Positions 1-8,500 of a stretch of DNA of 10,952 nucleotides are shown here, piece by piece. Below the pieces are notes generated by a model. The model was not told the DNA's origin. It worked only from the letters and a program-made list of their open reading frames with translations, and ran no database searches. This DNA is from Gammaproteobacteria bacterium (GTDB lineage: Bacteria > Pseudomonadota > Gammaproteobacteria > GCA-001735895), in contig JAOUJX010000107.1 of the NCBI GenBank assembly GCA_029882955.1, forward strand, positions 1 through 10,952. The letters are read 5' to 3'. Each line of letters opens with the position of its first letter. Positions within the stretch are counted from its first letter, which is position 1. The translations under genes were made by a program, and so were the position numbers.

Positions 1-117
1 GACCTGAAAAAGGCCAAGCCGAGTAGTGCCAAGGGTGTTTATTTGAAGAAAGTATCAATCTCAACCACCATGGGAGCGGGTGTGGCGGTTGATCAGGCTT
101 CGCTTGAGTTAAAATAG
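1..117 (+). CDS. rplA: Ribosomal protein L1 (uL1), C-terminal fragment
   Basis: This is the last 38 codons of a gene cut by the window edge, ending in TAG at 115-117. The translated end runs DLKKAKPSSAKGVYLKKVSI and continues STTMGAGVAVDQASLEL-K. The KGxYLKKVSISTTMGxGxxVD pattern is the conserved C-terminus of bacterial L1, which binds 23S rRNA at the L1 stalk and in E. coli also represses its own rplK-rplA mRNA. Its position directly before rplJ fits the usual rplK-rplA-rplJ-rplL-rpoB-rpoC order. The rest of the gene lies outside the window, so nothing can be said about its start or full length. Confidence 0.93.
   Translation, partial: DLKKAKPSSAKGVYLKKVSISTTMGAGVAVDQASLELK
89..115 (+). promoter_or_regulatory. 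Weak candidate promoter for rplJ
   Basis: TTGATC (89-94) and TAAAAT (110-115) resemble -35 and -10 hexamers (4/6 and 5/6 matches), but the spacer is only 15 bp. In E. coli a separate promoter lies between rplA and rplJ, so one is expected near here. The match is only suggestive. Read-through from the upstream rplK-rplA unit is an alternative source of transcription. Confidence 0.2.
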
Positions 118-349
118 CGAAGAAAAAAATCTTTGAGAACGCCGGCGGCTTTGGTTGCTGGCGACTCGTCAAAGACCGTGGGTGATGAGGGAGACTTCGT
201 CTTAATTTCCTGCGTAGGCGATCTTCTGAGACAGGAATACCTGGTTAAGAAGTCGTAAAGGAAATGATAGGGATATCAGGCAGGGATGATGGGCTGGCTC
301 GGGTATTATTACTGGAGTACAGTGTGGTTAATTAATCAGGAGAACTTAT
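118..349 (+). promoter_or_regulatory. rplJ leader with L10-(L7/L12) autoregulatory RNA element
   Basis: This 232-nt untranslated stretch separates rplA and rplJ. The core at about 171-220 matches the conserved proteobacterial L10 leader: AAAGACCGTGGGTG, then CTTAAT, then CCTGCGTAG. CGTGGG (177-182) pairs with CCTGCG (209-214), and inside it GAGAC (191-195) pairs with GTCTT (199-203) over a TTC loop. A flanking hairpin pairs GCCGGC (141-146) with GCTGGC (157-162). Another pairs CTTC (223-226) with GAAG (249-252) and CAGG (232-235) with CCTG (240-243). In E. coli the L10-L7/L12 complex binds this kind of leader and represses translation of rplJ and rplL, keeping stalk proteins in step with rRNA. 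The element being functional here is inferred from sequence and position. Pairings were found by eye, not by folding software. Confidence 0.82.
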
Positions 350-874
350 ATGCCTTTAACACTCCAGCAAAAGCAGGCTGTAGTTAGCGAAGTAACGGAA
401 GTTGCTGCGCAAGCTCATTCTGTCATTGCAGCCGAGTATCAGGGCTTGACAGTTGGCGAGATGACCGATTTGCGCGTCAAAGCTCGTGAGTCGAATGTGA
501 CTTTGCGCGTGGTGAAAAACACGTTAGCAAAACGCGCTTTCGAAGGCACGGACTACGATTGCATGAATGATGCTTTACAGGGTCAGATGGTCTATGCGTT
601 TTCGATGGAAGAGCCGGGCGGTGCCGCCAGGGTTTTAAAAGAATACGCCGATTCCAACAAGAAACTGGTCGTTAAGTTAATCGCCTTTGGCGGAGAGCTA
701 CTAGATCCTTCCGAGATCAAGCGACTGGCTTCGTTGCCAACCTACGATCAGGCTATCAGCCTGTTAATGGCCGTTATGAAAGCACCTGTGGAAAAGCTTG
801 CGCGCACTATGAACGAAGTGCCCGGCAAGTTAACCCGTACAGTTGCTGCTATTCGCGACCAGAAGCAAGCTTAA
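350..874 (+). CDS. rplJ: Ribosomal protein L10 (uL10), stalk base, long helix-8 form
   Basis: L10 anchors the L7/L12 dimers to the 50S GTPase-associated centre together with L11. The 174-aa product has the family's N-terminal rRNA-binding domain, with the conserved AEYQGLTVGEMTDLR and VKNTLAKRA stretches at residues 28-63. The C-terminal helix that binds L12 follows the LASLPTYDQAI motif (about 127-136). E. coli L10 has 165 residues. Here about ten extra residues lie between LMAVMK and GKLTRT, giving a near-duplicate K-L-x-R-T (149-153 and 160-164), which suggests an additional L12-dimer site. The start ATG has AGGAG at 338-342 upstream and matches the usual N-terminus. The gene follows the autoregulatory leader and is 34 bp ahead of rplL. 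Confidence 0.98.
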   Translation: MPLTLQQKQAVVSEVTEVAAQAHSVIAAEYQGLTVGEMTDLRVKARESNVTLRVVKNTLAKRAFEGTDYDCMNDALQGQMVYAFSMEEPGGAARVLKEYADSNKKLVVKLIAFGGELLDPSEIKRLASLPTYDQAISLLMAVMKAPVEKLARTMNEVPGKLTRTVAAIRDQKQA

Positions 875-908
875 ACTTTTTAATATTTCTGTATCAGGAG
901 AAAAACTA

Positions 909-1289
909 ATGGCAGTTTCTAAAGAAGATATTCTTGAAACTTTATCAAACATGAGCGTGATGGAAGTTGTTGATCTGATCGCTGCAATGGAAGAAAAATT
1001 CGGCGTTTCAGCTGCTGCGGCTGTTGCTGCTGCGCCTGCGGCTGCTGCTGGCGATGCTGGCGGTGCTGCTGCTGAGAAAGACGAATTTGACGTCGTTTTA
1101 GCCGGTTTCGGTGACAAGAAAGTTGGTGTCATCAAGGCGGTACGTGGTATCACAGGCCTGGGTCTGAAAGAAGCGAAGGATATGGTAGAAGGCGCGCCGA
1201 CTACTGTTAAAGAAGGTGCTTCTAAGGCTGAAGCTGAAGATCTGAAAAAGCAGCTTGAAGAAGCTGGCGCAACTGTCGAACTCAAGTAA
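909..1289 (+). CDS. rplL: Ribosomal protein L7/L12 (bL12)
   Basis: bL12 is the multi-copy stalk protein that recruits and stimulates the translational GTPases (EF-Tu, EF-G, IF2). The product is 126 aa, a typical length. It has an N-terminal dimerisation and L10-binding domain (about 1-33, MAVSKEDILETLSNMSVMEV), a flexible Ala/Gly hinge (about 35-55), and a C-terminal globular factor-binding domain (about 58-126) with the conserved KKVGVIKAVRGITGLGLKEAK core at 70-90. An in-frame upstream ATG at 843 would add 22 residues overlapping rplJ. I reject it because AGGAG at 896-900 sits 8 bp before 909 and MAVSKEDIL is the family N-terminus. The Ala hinge is encoded largely by GCT/GCG repeats, which gives a long antisense open frame with no coding meaning. 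Confidence 0.98.
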   Translation: MAVSKEDILETLSNMSVMEVVDLIAAMEEKFGVSAAAAVAAAPAAAAGDAGGAAAEKDEFDVVLAGFGDKKVGVIKAVRGITGLGLKEAKDMVEGAPTTVKEGASKAEAEDLKKQLEEAGATVELK

Positions 1290-1457
1290 CTTAGCTTTAG
1301 TTTTTGGGTAGTTGTCGGGTATTCGTACCCATACTTAACCGCAAGGGCTGATGGCTGAAAATGCCGTCGGCCCGCGCGTGCTTATCGGCTTTACGGGCTG
1401 TGTTTGCACACTTTTGAATGTGACATGAAAACGTGATGTTTTTACTGAGGAATATAA
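1290..1457 (+). promoter_or_regulatory. rplL-rpoB spacer with attenuator/processing-type hairpins
   Basis: The 168-nt gap contains a UUCG hairpin, GGGTA (1317-1321) with TACCC (1326-1330). It also contains a strong 11-bp stem, GGGCTGATGGC (1345-1355) with GCCGTCGGCCC (1363-1373), around a 7-nt loop; three of its pairs are G-U. No T-tract follows the big stem, so it is not a standard complete terminator. In E. coli the equivalent gap holds a partial terminator and an RNase III cleavage site that lower rpoBC output relative to the stalk proteins. A similar role here is inferred from position and structure. Competing pairings also exist: TGGGTA (1305-1310) with TACCCA (1326-1331), and GCCCG (1370-1374) with CGGGC (1394-1398). 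Confidence 0.6.
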
Positions 1458-4400
1458 ATGGCTTACTCTTTTACTGAGAAAAAACGAATTCGTAGGAATT
1501 TTGGTAAACGACCTGCAGTCATCGATGAACCATATCTTCTGGCTATTCAGACCGATTCGTACAAGCGTTTTTTAAATCCGGATGGAGAGCAGAAGACTAC
1601 CGGTTTACAGCGCGCTTTCGAGTCAATTTTTCCAATTGTCAGTTTCTCCGGCAATGTTGAGCTGGAATATGTCAGTTACCGTATAAACGATCCGGTATTC
1701 GATGTTAAGGAATGTCAGATCCGGGGGCTTACCTACGCTGCGCCACTGCGTGTGCTGGTACGCCTGGTTATATACGATAAGGAGGCTTCGGCAAAGAATC
1801 GATCCGTAAAAGACATTAAGGAACAGGAAGTCTATATGGGCGAAATGCCGCTGATGACCGAAAACGGTACCTTTGTCATTAACGGTACTGAGCGAGTCAT
1901 TGTTTCCCAATTACATCGTTCACCCGGCGTGTTCTTTGATCACGACCGTGGTAAGTCGCACTCTTCCGGCAAGTTACTGTTTTCAGCCCGGGTAATTCCT
2001 TACCGTGGCTCCTGGCTTGACTTCGAGTTCGATCCCAAAGATTCCCTGTTTGTGCGCATCGATCGACGCCGCAAACTACCCGCTAGTATTTTGCTACGCG
2101 CGCTTGGTTACAACAACGAGCAAATGCTCGATATGTTTTTCGAGCACAATGTGTTCAAAATTAAGAAGTCCGATATCGATATGGTCCTGAACGCTGACTG
2201 GTTAAAGGGCGAAACGGCTACTTTCGATATCATGGTAAAAGGCGAAATCCTGGTACCCCAGGGTCGCCGAATAACCGCCCTGCATATTAAAAATTTAAAG
2301 CAATCCGGTATTAAGGCTTTAACCGTCCCAGAAGATTACCTGATGGGTAAAATTCTCGCCGAGAACCTGGTCGATACAGAAACAGGCGAAGTATTTGCCA
2401 ACGCCAACGACGAGGTCACAGAAGAGCTGCTGGCAGCGATTCGTGATAAAGGCATTAAGCAAATTAAAACTATTTTCACCAACGAAGTTGATCGTGGACC
2501 TTACATATCGAATTCACTGGCACTGGACCCGACCACAAATGACCTGGAAGCCAAGGTTGAAATATATCGCATGATGCGTCCGGGTGAGCCACCAACGCGT
2601 GAATCGGCCGAGAACCTGTTCCAGAACCTGTTCTTTAATTCCGAACGCTACGATCTCTCGGAAGTCGGACGCATGAAGTTTAATCGCCGCCTGGGTCGCG
2701 AAGAGATTGTGGGTGAGGGCGTATTGTCTACCGACGATATCGTCGATGTAATGAAAGTCCTCATCGATATTCGTAACGGAAACGGCACAGTAGATGATAT
2801 CGACCACCTGGGTAATCGTCGTATCCGGAGTGTCGGTGAGATGGCCGAGAACGCCTTCCGCACCGGCATCGTGCGTGTCGAAAGAGCAGTGCGTGATCGC
2901 CTCGGTCTGGTCGAATCGGAAGGTTTAATGCCGCAGGATATCATCAACGCCAAGCCAGTTGCTGCAGCGGTCAAGGAATTCTTTGGTTCGAGTCAATTAT
3001 CGCAGTTCATGGATCAGAATAATCCGCTATCGGAAGTGACTCACAAGCGACGTGTATCGGCACTAGGGCCGGGCGGCCTGACGCGTGAGCGCGCCGGTTT
3101 CGAAGTCCGCGATGTTCATCCGACACATTATGGTCGAGTCTGCCCGATTGAAACACCTGAAGGTCCGAATATCGGTCTGATCAACTCTTTGTCGGTTTAC
3201 GCAAGGACTAACCATTACGGTTTTCTTGAAACCCCATACCGCAAGGTGGTTAATGGCAAGGTTACCGACGACGTCGAGTATCTCTCGGCTATCGAAGAAA
3301 GTCAGTATTCAATCGCTCAGGCTAACGTCACGCTTGATAAAAAAGGTATGATGACCGACGATTTAATTCCCTGTCGCCATCAGAATGAATCGACTTTGTC
3401 TACCCCGGACAAAATAGATTATATGGACGTTTCGCCGAAGCAGATCGTTTCGGTTGCGGCTTCACTTATCCCGTTTCTCGAGCATGACGATGCTAACCGT
3501 GCACTCATGGGCTCGAACATGCAACGACAGGCAGTCCCGTGCTTACGCGCAGAGAAGCCTTTGGTCGGAACCGGTATGGAGCGGGCTGTCGCTATCGATT
3601 CAGGCACGACAGTTAAAGCCAAGCGTGGCGGCGTAGTCGATTCGGTCGACGCCAGTCGCGTGGTTATTCGTGTGAATGATAATGAAACCAGTTCGGGTGA
3701 ACCGGGTGTTGATATCTACAACTTCACCAAATACACGCGTTCCAACCAGAATACATGTATCAATCAAAAGCCTCTGGTTAAACCAGGTGATGCGATAGAG
3801 AAAGGCGACGTCCTCGCTGATGGCGCTTCCACCGATCTTGGTGAGTTGGCGTTAGGTCAGAATATGCAGGTCGCATTTATGCCCTGGAATGGCTATAACT
3901 TCGAAGATTCGATCCTGCTCTCGGAGCGAGTTGTTAAAGAAGATCGTTTCACCACCATTCATATCGAAGAGTTAAGCTGTCTGGCTCGTGACACCAAACT
4001 GGGTGCTGAAGAAATTACTGCTGATATTCCTAACGTCAGCGAAGGTTTACTCTCCAAGCTAGATGAGTCCGGTGTTGTTTATGTCGGTGCCGAAGTCAAA
4101 GCCGGGGATATCCTGGTCGGTAAAGTGACGCCTAAAGGCGAAACTCAGCTAACACCGGAAGAAAAACTGCTACGTGCTATCTTTGGTGAAAAAGCTTCGG
4201 ACGTGAAAGATACTTCCTTGCGTATGAAGTCGGGTGTCGTGGGTACCGTGGTTGATGTGCGGGTTTTCACTCGCGACGGTGTCGAAAAAGATGCGCGCGC
4301 ACTCGAAAACGAACGTGCCGAAATCGATTCCTTGAAGAAAGATCTGGACGACCAGTTCCGTATCATCGAAGGCAATATTTATCAGCGCGTCGCGCGTTTA

Positions 4401-5525
4401 ATTACGGGCGAAAAAGCCACTGGTGGGCCCGACGGTTTGAAGAAAAACACCATTATTTCAGAGGAATACCTGGAATCTGTCGGTCGTGACCAATGGTCGA
4501 AAATTCGCCTCGAGAATGATGAAGTCAGTAAGCAACTCGAGTCATTGAATGACCAGCTCGAAGCGCAACGAGCTGAATTCGACAGCCTGTTCCTGGAAAA
4601 GAAACGCAAGGTAACTGCTGGCGATGACCTGAAGCCAGGTGTCCTCAAGATGGTTAAGGTTTATGTCGCGGTTAAGCGTCGTATGCAACCTGGTGACAAG
4701 ATGGCGGGGCGTCATGGTAACAAGGGTGTTGTCTCGATGATCGTGCCTGAAGAAGATATGCCATATCGCGAAGACGGCACGCCGGTTGACGTCGTACTCA
4801 ACCCGCTCGGCGTTCCATCGCGTATGAATGTTGGTCAGATTCTGGAAGCACATCTGGGTTGGGCCGCGAATGGCCTGGGTCTGAAAATTGGCGGGTTACT
4901 CGATACCTATAACAAGGTCGAGCAATTGAAAACTTTTCTTAAAAAGGTCTATGACAATAACAGTGAGAAAATTAACTTCAACGATTATAGCGATGAAGAA
5001 ATTATCGAACTCTGTCGAAACCTGCGTCGTGGTGTACCGATGGCGACACCTGTATTTGATGGTGCTGAAGAAGAGGAAATAAAGAACATGCTGGCGCTGG
5101 CCGAATTGCCAGAAACCGGTCAGACAACTCTGATCGACGGCCGTACCGGTGAGGCGTTTGATCGTCCGGTTACCGTGGGTTACATGTACATGTTGAAGTT
5201 GAACCACCTGGTCGACGACAAAATGCACGCGCGATCAACCGGCCCTTACAGTCTGGTAACTCAGCAGCCGCTCGGTGGTAAAGCCCAGTTCGGTGGTCAG
5301 CGCTTCGGTGAAATGGAAGTCTGGGCTCTCGAATCTTATGGTGCTGCTTACACCTTGCAGGAAATGTTGACGGTGAAATCGGATGACGTTAACGGCCGTA
5401 ACAAGATGTACAAGAACATCGTCGATGGCGACTTCAGTATGGAAGCCGGTATGCCAGAGTCATTTAATGTATTACTTAAAGAGATTCGGTCTTTGAGTTT
5501 GAACATAGAACTTGAGCAGGAATAA
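1458..5525 (+). CDS. rpoB: DNA-directed RNA polymerase subunit beta
   Basis: This is the second-largest catalytic subunit of bacterial RNA polymerase, forming one pincer of the cleft and much of the active site. At 1355 aa it is 13 longer than E. coli β. The rifampicin pocket is at about 510-541 (SSQLSQFMDQNNPLSEVTHK onward) and keeps the usual sensitive residues: Q516, D519, H529, R532 and S534, equivalent to E. coli Q513, D516, H526, R529 and S531. E816-D817 lie in MPWNGYNFEDS, and the active-site lysines K1081 and K1089 are in KMAGRHGNKG. The β' contact and C-terminal clamp segment GPYSLVTQQPLGGKAQFGGQ is intact. The extra residues fall around 984-1004, within the lineage-specific insertion known in proteobacterial β. 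GAGG at 1447-1450 precedes the ATG. rpoC follows after 2 bp. Confidence 0.99.
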   Translation: MAYSFTEKKRIRRNFGKRPAVIDEPYLLAIQTDSYKRFLNPDGEQKTTGLQRAFESIFPIVSFSGNVELEYVSYRINDPVFDVKECQIRGLTYAAPLRVLVRLVIYDKEASAKNRSVKDIKEQEVYMGEMPLMTENGTFVINGTERVIVSQLHRSPGVFFDHDRGKSHSSGKLLFSARVIPYRGSWLDFEFDPKDSLFVRIDRRRKLPASILLRALGYNNEQMLDMFFEHNVFKIKKSDIDMVLNADWLKGETATFDIMVKGEILVPQGRRITALHIKNLKQSGIKALTVPEDYLMGKILAENLVDTETGEVFANANDEVTEELLAAIRDKGIKQIKTIFTNEVDRGPYISNSLALDPTTNDLEAKVEIYRMMRPGEPPTRESAENLFQNLFFNSERYDLSEVGRMKFNRRLGREEIVGEGVLSTDDIVDVMKVLIDIRNGNGTVDDIDHLGNRRIRSVGEMAENAFRTGIVRVERAVRDRLGLVESEGLMPQDIINAKPVAAAVKEFFGSSQLSQFMDQNNPLSEVTHKRRVSALGPGGLTRERAGFEVRDVHPTHYGRVCPIETPEGPNIGLINSLSVYARTNHYGFLETPYRKVVNGKVTDDVEYLSAIEESQYSIAQANVTLDKKGMMTDDLIPCRHQNESTLSTPDKIDYMDVSPKQIVSVAASLIPFLEHDDANRALMGSNMQRQAVPCLRAEKPLVGTGMERAVAIDSGTTVKAKRGGVVDSVDASRVVIRVNDNETSSGEPGVDIYNFTKYTRSNQNTCINQKPLVKPGDAIEKGDVLADGASTDLGELALGQNMQVAFMPWNGYNFEDSILLSERVVKEDRFTTIHIEELSCLARDTKLGAEEITADIPNVSEGLLSKLDESGVVYVGAEVKAGDILVGKVTPKGETQLTPEEKLLRAIFGEKASDVKDTSLRMKSGVVGTVVDVRVFTRDGVEKDARALENERAEIDSLKKDLDDQFRIIEGNIYQRVARLITGEKATGGPDGLKKNTIISEEYLESVGRDQWSKIRLENDEVSKQLESLNDQLEAQRAEFDSLFLEKKRKVTAGDDLKPGVLKMVKVYVAVKRRMQPGDKMAGRHGNKGVVSMIVPEEDMPYREDGTPVDVVLNPLGVPSRMNVGQILEAHLGWAANGLGLKIGGLLDTYNKVEQLKTFLKKVYDNNSEKINFNDYSDEEIIELCRNLRRGVPMATPVFDGAEEEEIKNMLALAELPETGQTTLIDGRTGEAFDRPVTVGYMYMLKLNHLVDDKMHARSTGPYSLVTQQPLGGKAQFGGQRFGEMEVWALESYGAAYTLQEMLTVKSDDVNGRNKMYKNIVDGDFSMEAGMPESFNVLLKEIRSLSLNIELEQE

Positions 5526-5530
5526 TCATG
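5515..5530 (+). promoter_or_regulatory. rpoC ribosome-binding site inside the rpoB 3' end
   Basis: The last two sense codons of rpoB (CAG GAA) and the preceding bases form AGCAGGA, 5-6 nt before the rpoC ATG at 5528. Only two bases separate the rpoB stop from that ATG. Ribosomes finishing β can therefore re-initiate directly on β', which suits equimolar supply of the two subunits. Coupling is inferred from the spacing. Confidence 0.7.
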
Positions 5531-8500
5531 AAAGACTTACTTAATTTATTAAAGAAGCAGGGTTCAGACGACGATTTCGATCATATCCGGGTCGGATTAC
5601 CTTCGCCCGATATGGTTCGCTCGTGGTCTTATGGTGAAGTCAAGAAACCAGAGACGATAAACTATCGTACATTTAAACCGGAACGCGATGGTTTGTTCTG
5701 TGCCAAGGTTTTCGGTCCGGTTAAGGATTTCGAATGCCTTTGCGGAAAGTATAAGCGTCTGAAGCACCGCGGTGTTGTCTGCGAAAAGTGTGGTGTTGAA
5801 GTTACCCAGACCAAGGTGCGTCGTGAGCGCATGGGCCATATCGAACTGGCCTGCCCGATTGCCCACATCTGGTTTCTGAAGTCGCTGCCGTCTCGTATCG
5901 GCCTGTTGCTGGATATGACTCTGCGCGATATTGAACGAGTTCTATATTTCGAAGGTTTCGTGGTTATCGATCCCGGTATGACTACCCTGGAAAAAGGGCA
6001 GCTGCTAACCGATGAGTCTTATCTTGAAGCGATTGAAGAATTCGGTGACGACTTCAATGCCAAGATGGGCGCTGAGGCGGTATTCGAATTATTAAAGGCC
6101 GTCGATCTCAACTCGGAAGCTCAAACGCTACGCGAAGAAATCGATAGCACTAAATCAGAAACTAAATTTAAGCGCCTTTCCAAGCGTTTGAAACTGGTAG
6201 AAGCTTTTATCGATTCGGGCAACAAGCCTGAATGGATGGTTATGACTGTATTACCGGTTTTACCACCCGATTTACGTCCGTTGGTACCGCTGGACGGCGG
6301 TCGCTTTGCGACTTCTGACCTGAACGATTTATACCGTCGTGTCATCAACCGTAACAATCGTCTCAAGCGTCTGCTCGAACTCAATGCACCTGACATCATC
6401 GTACGCAACGAAAAGCGTATGTTGCAGGAGTCGGTCGATGCGTTGCTCGACAATGGTCGTCGCGGTCGCGCGATTACCGGTACTAACAAACGTCCATTGA
6501 AATCTCTATCGGACATGATCAAGGGTAAGCAGGGTCGCTTCCGTCAAAACCTGCTGGGTAAGCGAGTTGATTATTCCGGTCGTTCGGTAATTGTCGTTGG
6601 CCCGACTCTGAAATTACACCAATGTGGTTTACCGAAGAAAATGGCACTTGAGCTGTTCAAGCCGTTTATTTTCAGCAAACTTCAATTGCGCGGTCTGGCG
6701 ACCACTATTAAGGCCGCCAAGAAACTGGTTGAGCGTGAAGTAGCTGAAGTCTGGGACATCCTCGAAGAAGTCATTCGTGAGCACCCGATCATGCTTAACC
6801 GAGCGCCGACACTTCACCGTCTGGGGATTCAGGCTTTCGAGCCAACCCTGATTGAAGGTAAAGCTATTCAGTTGCATCCACTGGTTTGTACGGCGTTCAA
6901 TGCTGACTTTGACGGTGACCAGATGGCGGTGCACGTACCTCTGTCGCTGGAAGCTCAGCTCGAAGTACGCGCATTAATGATGTCGACTAACAATATTCTT
7001 TCACCTGCTAACGGTAAGCCGATCATTGTTCCGACTCAGGATATTATTCTCGGCCTTTACTATATGACCCGGGATAAAATTAATGTCCAGGGCGAAGGCA
7101 TGATATTTAGTGATGCCAAGGAAGCGTTGCGTGCTTATCAGAATCACGTTGTTGCACTCCAGGCCAGAATTAAATGCCGGGTTATTGAATATCAACAAAA
7201 TGGTGATGAGCAGGTTCAGGTTAAGCGCCTGGTCGAAACGACTGTCGGCCGCGCTATCTTAAGCGAATTACTACCGAAGGGTTTGTCCTTCGATTTAATC
7301 AATAGAACTCTCGATAAAAAGAGTGTTTCAACGCTAATCGATGCCTGTTACCGCGATGTCGGTTTGAAAGATACCGTTATTCTCGCCGACCAGTTGATGT
7401 ACACCGGTTATCACTATGCGACCCGTTCGGGTATATCTATCGGCGTCAACGATATGATTATTCCGGACGAGAAGGCCGACTTAATTAAAAACGCTGAAGC
7501 CGAAATTAAAGATATCGAAAAGCAGTGGACTACAGGTCTGGTTACTTCTGGCGAACGTTATAATAAGGTTGTTGATATCTGGTCGCATGCCAACGATAAA
7601 GTGGCGCGCGCGATGATGAATGAAATCGGCAAAGAAACGGTACTTGATGCCGAAGGCAACAAAGTCGTGCAGGATTCATTCAACTCTATCTTCGTCATGG
7701 CCGATTCCGGCGCTCGTGGTTCTGCAGCACAGATTAGACAGTTGGCTGGTATGCGTGGTCTGATGGCTAAACCCGATGGCTCAATCATCGAAAACGCGAT
7801 TACAGCAAACTTCCGTGAAGGACTGGACGTATTACAGTACTTCATATCCACCCACGGTGCTCGTAAAGGCCTGGCCGATACGGCCCTGAAAACCGCCAAC
7901 TCCGGTTACCTGACTCGTCGCCTGGTCGACGTCTCGCAGGACCTGGTTGTCAATATGGACGATTGTGGTACCACTCAGGGTATCGAACTGCGTCCCATAA
8001 TTGAAGGCGGTGATATTGTAGTTGACTTGGGTGAGCGTTCACTCGGTCGTGTTATCCAGCAAGACCTGGAAGACAACGACGGTAATGTTGTTATCGAAAA
8101 TGGCACCTTGCTGGAAGAACGCGAAGTCGAAATAATCAATGAATTAGGTATCGATGAAATCTACGTGCGCTCAGCAGTTACCTGCGAAGCCCGTCATGGA
8201 CTTTGTGTTAAGTGTTACGGACGCGAGCTGGCACGAGGTCATCTGGTCGGTAAAGGCGAGGCAGTCGGTGTTATCGCAGCGCAGTCTATCGGTGAGCCGG
8301 GTACCCAGTTAACCATGCGTACCTTCCACATCGGTGGTGCTGCCAGTAGCTCGGCCTCGGTTAACAGTATCGAAATTAAGAATTCCGGTACTGTAAAACT
8401 CCATAACGTTAAGGTCGTGAAAAACGCCTCGAAGCGGCTCGTGGCAGTATCTCGAAGCGGCGAAATCGGAATCGTTGATGAAAACGGTCGAGAAAAAGAG

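Noticed and set aside
843..908. Longer rplL with a start at 843
   Set aside because: The added 22 residues overlap rplJ in another frame, and the family N-terminus and a good AGGAG site both point to the ATG at 909.
830..1285. 151-codon minus-strand open frame opposite rplL
   Set aside because: It is an antisense shadow of the GCT/GCG-rich Ala hinge; composition is low-complexity and no ribosome-binding site or family pattern is seen.
2983..3080. Possible rifampicin-resistance changes in rpoB
   Set aside because: All main resistance positions carry the usual sensitive residues. The only difference from E. coli noted, V533 for I530, is conservative.
6121..6522. 133-codon minus-strand open frame inside rpoC
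   Set aside because: It lies wholly antisense to conserved β' sequence and is Arg/Ser-rich, as expected for an antisense shadow.
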